64,000 bases of DNA from Bubalus kerabau (Eukaryota; Chordata; Mammalia; Artiodactyla; Bovidae): assembly GCF_029407905.1 (NCBI RefSeq), contig NC_073635.1, forward strand, positions 39,361,501 through 39,425,500, in the 5' to 3' direction. Made by a program: the position numbers and the translations under genes. Below, one piece after another: positions 46,327 through 57,445 of this stretch. The notes under the pieces were generated by a model, which saw only the letters and a program-made list of their open reading frames with translations, did not search any database and was not told where the DNA came from. Within the stretch, counting starts at the first letter, position 1; each line of letters opens with the position of its first letter.

Positions 46327-47024
46327 TTCAGTTCAGTTCAGTTCAGTTCAGTCACTCAGTCATGTCCGACTCTTTGCAACCCCATGAATCGCAGTACGCC
46401 AGGCCTCCCTGTCCATCACCAGCTCCCGGAGTTCACTCAGACGTCCATCGAGTCAGTGATGCCATCCAGCCATCTCATCCTCTGTCGTCCCTTTCTCCTC
46501 CTGTCCCCAATCCCTCCCAGCATCAGAGTCTTTTCCAATGAGTCAACTCTTTGCATGAGGTGGCCAAAATACTGGAGTTTCAGCTTTACCATCATTCCTA
46601 CCAAAGAAATCCCAGGGCTGATCTCCTTCAGAATGGACTGGTTGGATCTCCAAGGGACTCTCAAGAGTCTTCTCCAACACCACAGTTCAAAAGCATCAAT
46701 TCTTTGGTGCTCAGCCTTCTTCACAGTCCAACTCTCACATCCATACATGACCACAGGAAAAACCACAGCCTTGACTAGATGGACCTTTGTTGGCAAAGTA
46801 ATGTCTCTGCTTTTGAATATACTATCTAGGTTGGACATAACTTTCCTTCCAAGGAGTAAGCTTCTTTTAATTTCATGGCTGCAGTCACCATCTGCAGTGA
46901 TTTTCGAGCCCCCAAAAATAAAGTCGGACACTCTTTCCACTGTTTCCCCATCTATTTCCCATGAAGTGATGGGACCAGATGCCACGATCTTCATTTTCTG
47001 AATGTGACTAGACGGACCTTAATA
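46327..47024 (-). mobile_element. BovB 3' fragment
   Basis: It begins with (TTCAG)n. The minus frame 46437-46994 (185 codons) is the BovB C-terminal region, well preserved. A 16-base scar copied from elsewhere in BovB lies at 47005-47020. AAATAG at 46321-46326 and 47025-47030 is a short TSD. Confidence 0.9.
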
Positions 47025-47421
47025 AAATAGCATCAAATGCAACACAGGCAGTTCCTACAACATCACCAGTAATATCAAAATATACAAAGTTACACAGTGT
47101 GTCATTTTATTTTTCAGTAATGATGCTGATCATTTAAGTACTGATATATTAAGGTCTTGATATAAAGCATTTCAATTTTTGGTCTGTTTTTATTAGCAAA
47201 GTTGAAATGATATATAAGTTTTCAGCAATTATAAAGGTGCTGGCACCTTACAACATGTTGGCAGCAATTGTAAAGAAAACAAAGCAGAAACAAGCTCATG
47301 AGCTGTTTGCTAATAAAAATAATTGGCTTGATAAGTCATGGTGAAAGAATTTATAAATAAATGCAATTTCTTAGATATAAATTATAACATATAATTCTTA
47401 ATGGTTTACTAGAATTATCAT

Positions 47422-47905
47422 AGGGCTTCCCTGGGGGCTCAGTGGTACAGAATCTGTCTGCCAACGTAGGAGACACAGGTTCAATCCCTGGGTTAGGAAA
47501 TCCCCTGGAGAAGGAAATGGCAACCCACTTCAGTATTTTTGCCTGAGAAGATCCATGGACAGAGGGGCCTGGTGGGCTATAGTCCACAGGATCGCAAAGG
47601 AGTTGGACACGACTCGGAGAAGGCAATGGCAATGGAGAAGGCTCCAGTACTCTTGCCTGGAAAATCCCATGGACAGAGGAACCTGGTAGGCTGCAGTCCA
47701 TGGGGTCGCTAAGAGTTGGGCACGACTGAGTGACTTCACTTTCACTTTTCACTTTCACACCTTGGAGAAGGAAATGTAAACCCACTCCAGTATTCTTGCT
47801 TGGAGAATCCCAGGGACACAGGAGCCTAGTGGGCTGCAGTCTATGGGGTCGCACAGAGTCGGACACGACTGAAGCGACTTAGCAGCAGCAACTAAAAAAC
47901 AACAA
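47422..47905 (+). mobile_element. Bov-tA SINE with nested BovA2
   Basis: Bov-tA occupies about 47422-47612 and resumes as AACTAAAAAACAACAACA at about 47889. BovA2 (about 47613-47888, two units and the TTTCACTTTCAC linker) sits just before its A-rich tail. Confidence 0.85.
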
Positions 47906-48072
47906 CATGATCAGAGAGCTTATGGTATAGTCTTATCTATGAATTTCCTATGTATATGTAAATATCACTTCCCTAGGAAGAAATAATTTTATAAATCCTT
48001 GAGTCTTCAAGAACAAGGCAGTTTAACTTAATGAAGAGAGTCCATTTTTGAATAAAAGGTGCTAGGGGAGAA

Positions 48073-48099
48073 ACACACACACACACACACACACACACA
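48073..48099. repeat. (AC)n microsatellite
   Basis: About 13 AC units. Confidence 0.95.
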
Positions 48100-49487
48100 G
48101 ACCAGTTTCTTTATTATTTCACAAAAAGTTAATAGAGAAGTGATAGATCTTCAAATAATTTGATAATTTGGACTAATACTTTGACCTAATCAACATATAG
48201 TTATAAAATTTGGACATTGGCCACCCAGATTTTGATGAATTTGTCAATCCATGGCAAGAGTTGAGAGAAAGTAAGAGATAAAGAGACATTATGAATGATG
48301 AACATAGAAAATAAAGTTGGATTTCATTTTTAGGAGTTGAATGAAAGAAGATGGCATTAGCACATGAAATTGATGTGCTTTTCTTTGCCTATAAAATCTT
48401 TTTCCAACCACAAAAAAGTATGGAGTCTTTTGGAGCATGAATATTTTAAGAGTCCTAACTGAACTTTTGTTATCATCTTAACCGATTTGTTCAGTCTTCC
48501 ATTTTCCTTTTGCCAAAACTAAAGAAAGTATAATATCATGGTTAATTGTTAGCATCACAAACTTCAAATATCATTAATAATGACATTTAGTTTGACTCTG
48601 TACAGCTCATACATTAATATTAAAGCCTGTTAGACTATTTATATATCGAACTAGTACAGCTTTTACCCAGAGGTTGTTGAAATGATTCAGTGGATTTATA
48701 GCAAGGAAATTCTCTGACACTGGGAGGTTATAAACTAATAGAGGGTAATAGCGAATGAAAACAGCTCAACTTGTAATCAGGTATAGGGCCTCTAGGAGTT
48801 TGCCCAGATACATTTTTGTGTGGCATATGATTAACATGGACTGGACAATTTTCCAGGGTTTCCTGAATGGCTCTCTCCTGTAGGAATAACTGTTAAATTG
48901 TACTTCTGCATCAAACACAGGGTGGTGATAATACACACACATTTGATATCTTTGATACCCTTTTTTTCTATTTACTTTTACATAATTTTCTAATAACTGC
49001 TCCATTTTAAAAATAAAAGCACTCAGATATTATTGAAAAGCATTAGCAGTTTGGATTTTCAGTAGAAATGTATCTTTAAGCAGATCTTAGAGTAGATATC
49101 AGGTTCAAAATCACTGTAATTTTAGTCTCTACATTGGTTGTCTCAGAAATACTAGGAAATGGAAACTCAGACATCTATTAAACAAAATATCATTGTGCTA
49201 TAGTTTTGCCTTTTAAAGTCTTCATAATCATTGTAAAAGAAACTGGGTTAGTCATAATGAGAATTGAGAAAAACAAGATCTGACTATCATTATTAACTGC
49301 TTTGTTTTAGTCTTTTTTACTTAAAAGGAAAATGAATATTGGAATAGAGTAGCAAAATATATATTGCTAAGATGATTTTCAACCCTCAGAAATCACAGCT
49401 ACTATTTCAGGAAGCTGACAAAGGAAAAGGACAAAATAGCCATGAATACATGGTGATTTATAAGTTATAAGTATCCAGAGAAATAGA
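48100..49487. other. AT-rich DNA with no recognised gene
   Basis: No coding region or repeat family recognised. Confidence 0.55.
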
Positions 49488-49720
49488 GGCTTCCCAAGTG
49501 GCTCAGGGGTAATGAATCCACCTGCTATGCAGGAGACCCAGGTGTGTTCCCTGGGTCTGGAAGAGACCAAACCTGGGTTGGGAAGATCCCCAGAGGAGGA
49601 AATAGCAGCCCACTCCAGTATTCTTGCCTTGAAAACCCCATGGACAGAGGAGCCTGGCAGGCTACAGTACTTGGGATCACAAAAGAGAGGGACACAATTT
49701 AGGGCTAAACAACAATAACC
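49488..49720 (+). mobile_element. Bov-tA SINE
   Basis: The tRNA head (GGCTTCCCAAGTGGCTCAG) and BovB-derived tail are present, with an AACAACAATAA end. A partial internal duplication around GGGTCTGGAAGAG lengthens it. Confidence 0.9.
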
Positions 49721-51115
49721 CAAAGAAATAAGCCTTGTTATTACAGAATTATATATTATGTACTTAAAACATATATATTTGCTCACTCTAGGGCTGGAAT
49801 CTTGATTATAACTGCAATGGAGAATTTTCCAAAACAAAATTTAAAAGCATATCTGAAAATTTTTGAAATATTTTGCTGTCAGAGCTCTTACCAAGAATGT
49901 CTAAGTGTTTTCTTAAACTAACTGTATGCATTGTCTACAAATTCATTTACAACTCACTATAAAGCTTATTTACTGACTCATTTTATAAATATCCACTTCC
50001 TCCTCACTAAAACATCTGTCTGAACCTCTATCCTGGTGGTGAAGAAAGTAACACACTCTGCTCTGGTATCAATTAAATTCTGAGAAACCAACAGTGTTCT
50101 TGTGTATTTGGCTTTTTTTTTTTACAAGATTTATATAAAATTCCCTTTATTTTATGAGCTTTGTTTTTGCACCATTTTCTTTTAAATAAAAATTTTAAGT
50201 ATCGTCTTCTTCAAATTAATTCTATAGAAAAAAAATTTCCTCCCAGAAGATTCTAAAATATTTACTGCTTGCCTTGTAAAATAACAAAAAGGGGGCAATA
50301 TGATGCCAGTCTCTCCATGTTCCCCATCTCTCCTTACAAGGAGTGATTGCAAGATTTAGCAGCTAAGTTTATACTTAGGGACTTTGTTTTAGAAATCCAA
50401 GCAGAAGCTAATTCCTGCACTGTGTAATTCCTTGATGCTTCTTGAGTAACATCTTTTAACTTTTAGTGGATACAGCTCTAAATGTAGGACTGCTCATGCT
50501 TATTAATATGGGAATACAAATTCAGGTAGGATTCCCATACGATGCCATTTTTTTCCCTCTTTAGCCGGTAAGACGTGTAGATATGATCTCTTAGGTTTGA
50601 CATTACAGTTGCATATGCAATCTTGATGTAAGTATTCCTGTATTTCAGATGTTTTTCTTTGATAACAAATGAAGTTTGAAGAAGAAAAATGCTAAAATAC
50701 AAGACTCCCAAGTAGATTATAATCTAATAGAAAATTTTAAATCTAGTGTAATGCTCCTTACACCAAAGTCAGTGTTACCTAAGAGTTGGAAATGCAGGCT
50801 TCCAACCATATTGGATGAAAATCTTTGGAAGTTGGGCTCAGGAATCTGCATTTTAAGAAGTTCTTCTGGAGTTTATATGCACTTTCATGTTTGAGAAATA
50901 TTGCCTTAATGGACATATAATGAATTCTAAATTAAATTATATTAATACATTTCCCATTATGTTTGTATAATAAAATATTTTATTATCTTTAATTGATCTA
51001 TTATGTATATCACAACATAGGATACATGGATATATATACATAATAGTTAATATGTATATATATGTATGTAATATGTATAGGATATATTGTATACACACTA
51101 TGTATAACATGTATA
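49721..51115. other. AT-rich DNA with TA/TG simple sequence
   Basis: A T-run lies at 50114-50124, and ATATATATAC/TATGTATAT-type simple sequence at about 51028-51115. No gene recognised. Confidence 0.55.
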
Positions 51116-51117
51116 CT

Positions 51118-51328
51118 ATGAGCATGCTCAGTGGCTAGTCATGCTTGAGTCTTTGTGACCCCATGGACTGTAACCCACCTGGTTCTTCTATCCATAGGAT
51201 TTCCCAGACAAGAATACTGGAGTGGTTTGCCATTTCCTTCTCTAGGGATCTTCCCTACTCAGGGATCAAATCTACATCTCCTTCATTGGTAGACAAATTA
51301 TTTACCACTGAGACACCAGGAAAGCCCT
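51118..51328 (-). mobile_element. Bov-tA SINE
   Basis: The reverse complement reads from the tRNA head (GGGCTTTCCTGGTGTCTCAG) at the right edge to the BovB-derived tail at the left. Confidence 0.9.
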
Positions 51329-52265
51329 ATAATAACATATATACTACCAATGTTCAAAATACATAAACTTTTACTAATAATTATCTAACTTGCTGAAGTT
51401 CTGAAGCAACTTAGCAATAGTAGCAGCAGAGGTTCTGCAAAAGAAAGTAAATGACTTAAAACTGTTAATCTAAACTGTACAACTCTAAGCTTTCCAGCTT
51501 ATTTTCAAGTGAATTAACAGTAATGTTTCAGTTGAAATATCAATAGAAAAATACACATAAATCTTGTTCAAGTAAGTAGTCAATGGTTTGTTACATGTGT
51601 ACGCTATCAGATAACATGGAAGTAAAAAGCAAAATATATTTATCATAATAAATTTATGTTAACTGAATGTGATGTGAAGACATGTCACATTCCATATTCA
51701 TTACAATTCAAAAGTTAGATGATGAGTTAATGGATAATAAATATCTTAGTTAATAATGAAGTATTAATTTAATATTTCTATATTTCAAAGTATTTTCTTT
51801 TATCTTTTGTTAGTAGAATGGAAAAGAATTTCCCAGATTATAAATTTTACAAAAACAGATATCAGATCATACTTGTTCTTAAGATTATTTCTAAAACTAA
51901 ACACAGAGCCTAAAGCATAGAAAATTCTAAGATCATATTGACTATATGACTATAATCAAATTTGCTTCTGTGTGGAATTATGTTTAAAGAGTGCCTTGTG
52001 TATTTGAAGAGTGTCTTGCAACATAATAGTTGTTGAATAAATATCTCTTGATTTGAATTGAGTTTAATGTGTACTATCATATTTGAGAGGAAATGAATCA
52101 ATAGTAAAATTCATCAGTAGATGGTTCAGTATGTTCATAGTACTTATACACTAGAGATGGTTCATGTATGTAAGACATTGCATAATGTTATTTCATGAGA
52201 TAAACATTATTACATTCACATTTTCTATTGAGGTTGTTGCATAAACATATATTTATGTGTATGTA
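51329..52265. other. AT-rich DNA with no recognised gene
   Basis: No coding region or repeat family recognised. Confidence 0.55.
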
Positions 52266-52483
52266 TATTCAGTTACTCAGTTGTGTCCTGCTCTTAATGA
52301 GCCCATGGACTGTAGCCTGTCAGGATCCTCTTGTCCATATAATTTTTCAGGTAAGAATACTGGAGTGGGTTGCCATTTTCCTCCTCTGGGACTCTTCCCA
52401 ATCCAGGGATCAAACCTGCATCTCTTGTGTTTCCTGCATTGGCAACCAGATTCTTTATCACTAGCACCACCTGGAAAGCCCTA
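52266..52483 (-). mobile_element. Bov-tA SINE
   Basis: The reverse complement begins at the right edge with GGGCTTTCCAGGTGGTGCTA and ends in the BovB-derived tail. It is moderately diverged. Confidence 0.88.
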
Positions 52484-53235
52484 TGACTTCATGCCAATTT
52501 GTGTACATATATGCACATCCAGATGGAATGCATGAAGAGCCACTTTCATTTTAATTGTTTTTCCAAACCCCAAAAAGTTACATGAAATAAAACAGACTCA
52601 GATAAGATTAAATTGCTTTCCTATAACAATTTTTTTTCAAAATACCATTCATGTATGGGATTTGAAATGATGTCTAAAAATAAACTTGATTTAGCTAATA
52701 GATTTTGGTTTATCAAGTTTCTGAGACTGATGAATGATACAGTTTGAGAACACTTCTAAAATTAAATAAAATTCATTATGTGACTTAAAAGACAGTTCCA
52801 AAATAGAATCACCTTTAAGTTAGTTTGCTGTATTTTCTGCTTATAGAACAAATACATAAAGAAACTGGAGCAGAAAATCAGTTATACTAAACTTACTACC
52901 ATCAGAAAAAACCAAGGTAAGCTAAAAAAAGTACCTTACCTTTGTATGCAGGTAAGTTTCATAGGTTAACAGAGGCAAGTAAAAATTATTGCCAGTTTTA
53001 TTAAAATCTTTCACTCAAATGGGAGTTTAAAGATAGTTAATATATCTTTAGTAATTTACATAAATATTATATTTATTTTCTCATGTCAAAAAATAAACAA
53101 GCTTTCAGGGTTAATATCTCTTCTATGTCAATTGTTATTCCTTACATTACATGATTTATCTAAATGTTAATGATATTTTCCATTTAATTGTTAAAGAACA
53201 TAGCATAATTTTAATTTTTTCACTTTTCTTTCTTT
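52484..53235. other. AT-rich DNA with no recognised gene
   Basis: No coding region or repeat family recognised. Confidence 0.55.
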
Positions 53236-53642
53236 TTAAAATTAATTAATTTATTTTAATTGGAGGCTAATTACTTTACAATATTGTGGTGGTTTTGCCA
53301 CACATTGACATGAATCATCCACGGGTATATATGTGTCCCACCATCCTGAACACCCCTCCCATATCTCTCCCTACCCCATCCCTCTGTGTTGTCCCATAGC
53401 ATCACTTTTGAGTATCCTGGCTTCATGTATTGAAACTGCACTGGTCATCTATTTTACATATGGTAATATGCATGTTTCAATGCCATTCTCACACATCATC
53501 CCACCCTTACCTTCTCCCACATAGTCTAAAACTCTGTTCTTTACATTTGTGTCTCTTTTGCTGTCTTGAGTATAGGGTCATTATTACTGTCTTTCTAAAT
53601 TCCATATATATGTATTAATACACTGTATTGGTGTTTCTGATC
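53236..53642 (-). mobile_element. Bovine-type L1, ORF2 end and 3' UTR
   Basis: The reverse complement covers the ORF2 C-terminal end and the 3' UTR to the A-tail (T-rich left edge). It is clearly related to 5560-5960 but diverged. Confidence 0.87.
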
Positions 53643-53792
53643 CTTTATACATTAGTAAGTATCAATATTATAACTCAGAGGTCATCTTGTTTCATTTTAT
53701 TCTGGATATACATGTTGCCACTTGTAGAAAGGTAGTGTTTAACTGCAAGTAGTGATTAGAAAGGAAATCATGGTAAATTTGGCCATACTGTT

Positions 53793-53930
53793 GTTGTTCA
53801 GTGGCTAACTCATGTCTATCTCTTTGCAATCCCATGGACTGCAGCACACCAGGCTCCTCTGTCCTCCACTATCTCCCAGAGTTTGCTCAAATTCATGTCC
53901 ACAGAGTCAGTGGTTATATCTAAACCTTTC
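53793..53930 (-). mobile_element. BovB 3' end or BovA-type fragment
   Basis: The reverse complement matches the BovB 3' terminal region (GGACATGAATTTGAGCAAAC). It is short and diverged. Confidence 0.7.
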
Positions 53931-54666
53931 TTTCTTTGCCATGGCATTGGCCATAGAATGTTACAACTCTTAAGAAGCAAATACCTATAATAGTACAACT
54001 GGAAAGAGAGATAAAACATTGGTACAGGAAACTCCAAAGAAATCTGACTTTGGTGAGAAAGCCTTTGATCAATAGCTCGTCCTAAACTAAAACTCTCTTA
54101 GAGAAAAGTGAAAACAAATTTTTCAAAATGTCAATCTATTTTTAATTTAATCTATTTACATAGATATGCAGTAATACTGTTTATTTTACCTTTGTGCAGT
54201 TATTTCACTATCTGACTAGAATTGTGGAACTTAGATTAAAGTCTCTAAAAGGTAGTGTGTAAAGCATGTTTGAGTGAATTTGTTTTTCAGTCAACTTTTA
54301 AAAATGAAATACATACTAACTTGGGTGGATATTGAATTCAAATAGTCTAATGTTGATATAACCTACAAATGTTATTCAGCAATATATGATACTTCTTAGA
54401 AAACCAATAGGGCTAGAGGTAGTTACCAATTTTCTTATACTAATTATCTCTATTACTTTCAATATTTCCCCAAAATGATCCTGGCATTAGTTGTCACAAT
54501 ATAAACAATGATAATTGGATTAAAATGACTTTACAGTGACATTCTATAAAATTATTAAATATATATTATTCATCCCCTATTTGGTGGATAAAATGATCCA
54601 AGACCCAATCCCTCTCCTAGACCTCTTGAGGAAAGAATATTATATAATTTTCATAAAATGTGTATA
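53931..54666. other. AT-rich DNA with no recognised gene
   Basis: No coding region or repeat family recognised. Confidence 0.55.
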
Positions 54667-54872
54667 CAGTGTTAGTCACTCCATTGTGTCTCTTTGTGAT
54701 CCCATGGGCTGTAGCCCACCAGGCTCCTCTGTCCTTGGAATTCTCCAGGCATAAATACTGGAGTGGGTTGCAATTTCTTTCTCCAGGGTATCTCCCTGAC
54801 CCAGGGATTGAACCTGCCTCTCCCGCATTATAGGCAGACTCTTTACCAACTGAGTCACCAGGGATGCCCTGT
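54667..54872 (-). mobile_element. Bov-tA SINE
   Basis: A complete reverse-oriented element. TGTATACAG on the left and TGTATATACAG on the right are a likely TSD. Confidence 0.9.
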
Positions 54873-55055
54873 ATATACAGAGATCATAGAAATAGTCAGG
54901 AATATAAATGGTGAGTTTGGGGATGAAATCTGTTATAATGTTTAGGCCCAATAAACTAGCAATGCAAGAACAATTAAAGCTAGTAGTCATCCTGCAGGGC
55001 CCAAATCTAAAAATATTTGGCTTATCTTCAAAGCTACTTAGGCAGTAAGGAGACT

Positions 55056-55181
55056 CCAGGCAAGAGTACTGGAGTAGGTTGCCATTTCCTTCTCCAGGGT
55101 ATCTTCCCGGCCCAGGGATTGAACCCAGCTCTCCTGAGTTCCAGGCAGATGCTGTAACCTCTGAGCCACCAGGGAAGCCCT
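55056..55181 (-). mobile_element. Bov-tA SINE lacking its 3' half
   Basis: The reverse complement begins with the tRNA head GGGCTTCCCTGGTGGCTCAG but stops at CTTGCCTGGAG, without the BovB-derived end or A-rich tail. AGTAAGGAGACT (55044-55055) and AGTAAAGAGACT (55182-55193) form a 12-bp TSD with one change. Confidence 0.85.
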
Positions 55182-55193
55182 AGTAAAGAGACT

Positions 55194-55754
55194 AGGACAA
55201 ATAAATTTACTGAATAAGAATTGATGTGGATAAATTTAATTCAAGATTAATGATTTAAAATAAGGTATATTCTTAAGTCTGAAATGATATGATATCTCTC
55301 AAGTTATCTGGAGTCATTTTCTAATTAACCTGATCCAGCTTCCCAGTGAGGAAGAAACATACTAAGTCAAAGGTCTAGTGAAATATTTGAATCCTATATA
55401 AGAATAAAACAACATAAGGCCAAGGTTGGTGCTCGATATTGGCTAAATAAGGCCCCCTCTTATATTTGTTTGGGACAACCATTGGAGCTGAGCTTGCCAA
55501 CATAGATAAGATAGGAGAAGAGACAAGAAAACAATAGTAAAAAAGTCTGTACCCAGGAGTAAGTATAGAAACTTAGTAACTAGGAAAACTTCAGGGAGTC
55601 TTTCTGAGGAAAATGAAATCAGAGCCACAAGACAGAAGAGGAATTTCAAGAGAACTTTTAAGATATTGCATAATCTTGAGTAATAAAAAGGAAAAAAATT
55701 AAGAACACTATTTCGTTTCATTCTAATAACAATCCAGGGAGAGGAAGAGGCACT
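55194..55754. other. AT-rich DNA with no recognised gene
   Basis: No coding region or repeat family recognised. Confidence 0.5.
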
Positions 55755-55925
55755 ATAGCATTGAAAACATGCTCTAGACTAGAGTCAGATAAACCTGCAT
55801 ACTAATACTGGCTCCACCCCTTACTCCCTATATTATTTCAGAAGCTCTTTACTTGAAAAATGTGGATAATGACAATATCCACAATTGGATAATAACAATG
55901 TTATAATGCTTAAATTTGATAATAT
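55755..55925 (+). mobile_element. MIR SINE relic
   Basis: The order ACTAGAGTCAGATAAACCTG, GGCTCCACCCCTTACT, GTGGATAATGACAAT follows the MIR core. It is old and diverged. Confidence 0.65.
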
Positions 55926-56739
55926 AAGCAGAAAATATTCAATTATTGCTACTATCGCAAATATCACTGATGTCATTTCTTTTAGTAAATTGAGAAGTAA
56001 AGCAATCAACATTCTCTAGACAAGAAAATCACATTTCAGAGGACATCCAGATTGTTTAAATATCATATGTATTCTCTAAGTCCTAGTCAGTAAGGTTCAT
56101 TTCAAGGCACATTCTCCCACCCTAGTAACATTTATCTTAAGTTTTCATATCAATAAAAATATTAACTAGATACATGTACCTTTTCTAGAATGATTGCCAT
56201 AATTATTCCACAAATTTCTTTATTGCTTGTCATCTAAACTAATGATCAGTGACTTAAGAAAAATATAGAAAACTTGGACCAAAATTTTGCATATCTTGAT
56301 TTTGCTTAACAATTCCCTTAAAGAGAAATCAACAAATTATTTGGAATGAGAAAAAAAAAGAATAACAAGATGCAGGCACAGCTGAGATATTTAGTTGAGA
56401 CAGGTAAGAATGAGAAAGGAAGACCATGCCTCTAAGTCTCAAAATCAGTGTTTAGTCTTATTTTCCTACATATTCAACTGCATATTTTCCATATGAACTT
56501 GATTCCAAGAAAGTTGATATAGTATATTTAGATTAAAAGTATTATCTTAGCCTATAAAAACAAAAGCCATACTTACCTTGAAGCTTTAAAGCAAAATTAT
56601 ACAACCACAGTAAAAAGTGGTTTTTAGAAATGAGAAAAATTATGGGGAAGATCAGAGGCCATACTCCAGTATATTTTTCTACCTGTAGTTTGTGCTCTCA
56701 CTTCTGGGACAAATACCTCCTTTACTTTGTCTCAAACAT

Positions 56740-56885
56740 TACAAAGTAGAACTTTCACTACAGCTTTACATCTGAGGAAATTCAGACTGAGAATAACTTA
56801 GCTCATAAGTGGTTGAGGTAGTATTTCAACTCAAGTTCACCAGACCTCAAAGTTGATGCCCTTTCCACTATTAATGATGCCTCTA
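56740..56885 (+). mobile_element. MIR SINE relic
   Basis: TTTACATCTGAGGAAATTCA, then TAGCTCATAAGTGGTTGAGG and GATGCCCTTTCCACTATTAA, match the 3' half of MIR in order. Confidence 0.75.
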
Positions 56886-57124
56886 TGTTCAAAGAGCAAG
56901 AATGATTATATTTTCACAAACTGGAGGGGGCAATATATTATTTAAAAAAAAAAAGTTTTAGTGTTTTTATGAATACACCTACTTGCAAAGTTCATTCTTG
57001 TGATCTAAGCTTTAGTCTCCAGGAAATACACACATTCAGCATCAAAAATGTTTATTTTTATTTGTGAGTTATAGTCCCAAAGCCTAAAGTGTTCCTGCCC
57101 TTCCTTTTGGCCTCCTTATCAGTT

Positions 57125-57445
57125 ATAAAAATTCTTATTCATCTTTCAAAGTGAGGTTTAATATTGCCTCTCCTGTGAAGCCTAATTTATTCAATCCCTA
57201 TTTCTCCCCAACTGACAGAAAACATTAGATGCTTCTTCTGTGGCCCCCAAACACAGGGCATTCCTACATGACAGTGTTCCTTAATACAATGTACTTGTTA
57301 ACACTTCTTTCTTCCTCTACTAGGCTGTGACCTCTACAAGGGCAGGCATGTTGGTTTATTCATGTCTCTTTGTCTTTAGTGACTAACACTGTGAGCAGTA
57401 CAAGAGTGTTAATAAAGGCCTGCTAATGACTAAATGAATTTTTCC
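57125..57445 (+). mobile_element. L2 LINE relic, 3' end
   Basis: CTGTGAAGCCTAATTTATTC, CTACAAGGGCAGGCATGTTG and the terminal TTAATAAAGGCCTGCTAATG follow the order of the L2 3' end. Confidence 0.6.

Noticed and set aside
47422..47500. tRNA-like sequence as a functional tRNA gene
   Set aside because: It is the tRNA-derived head of Bov-tA, without a complete cloverleaf or a plausible anticodon arm.
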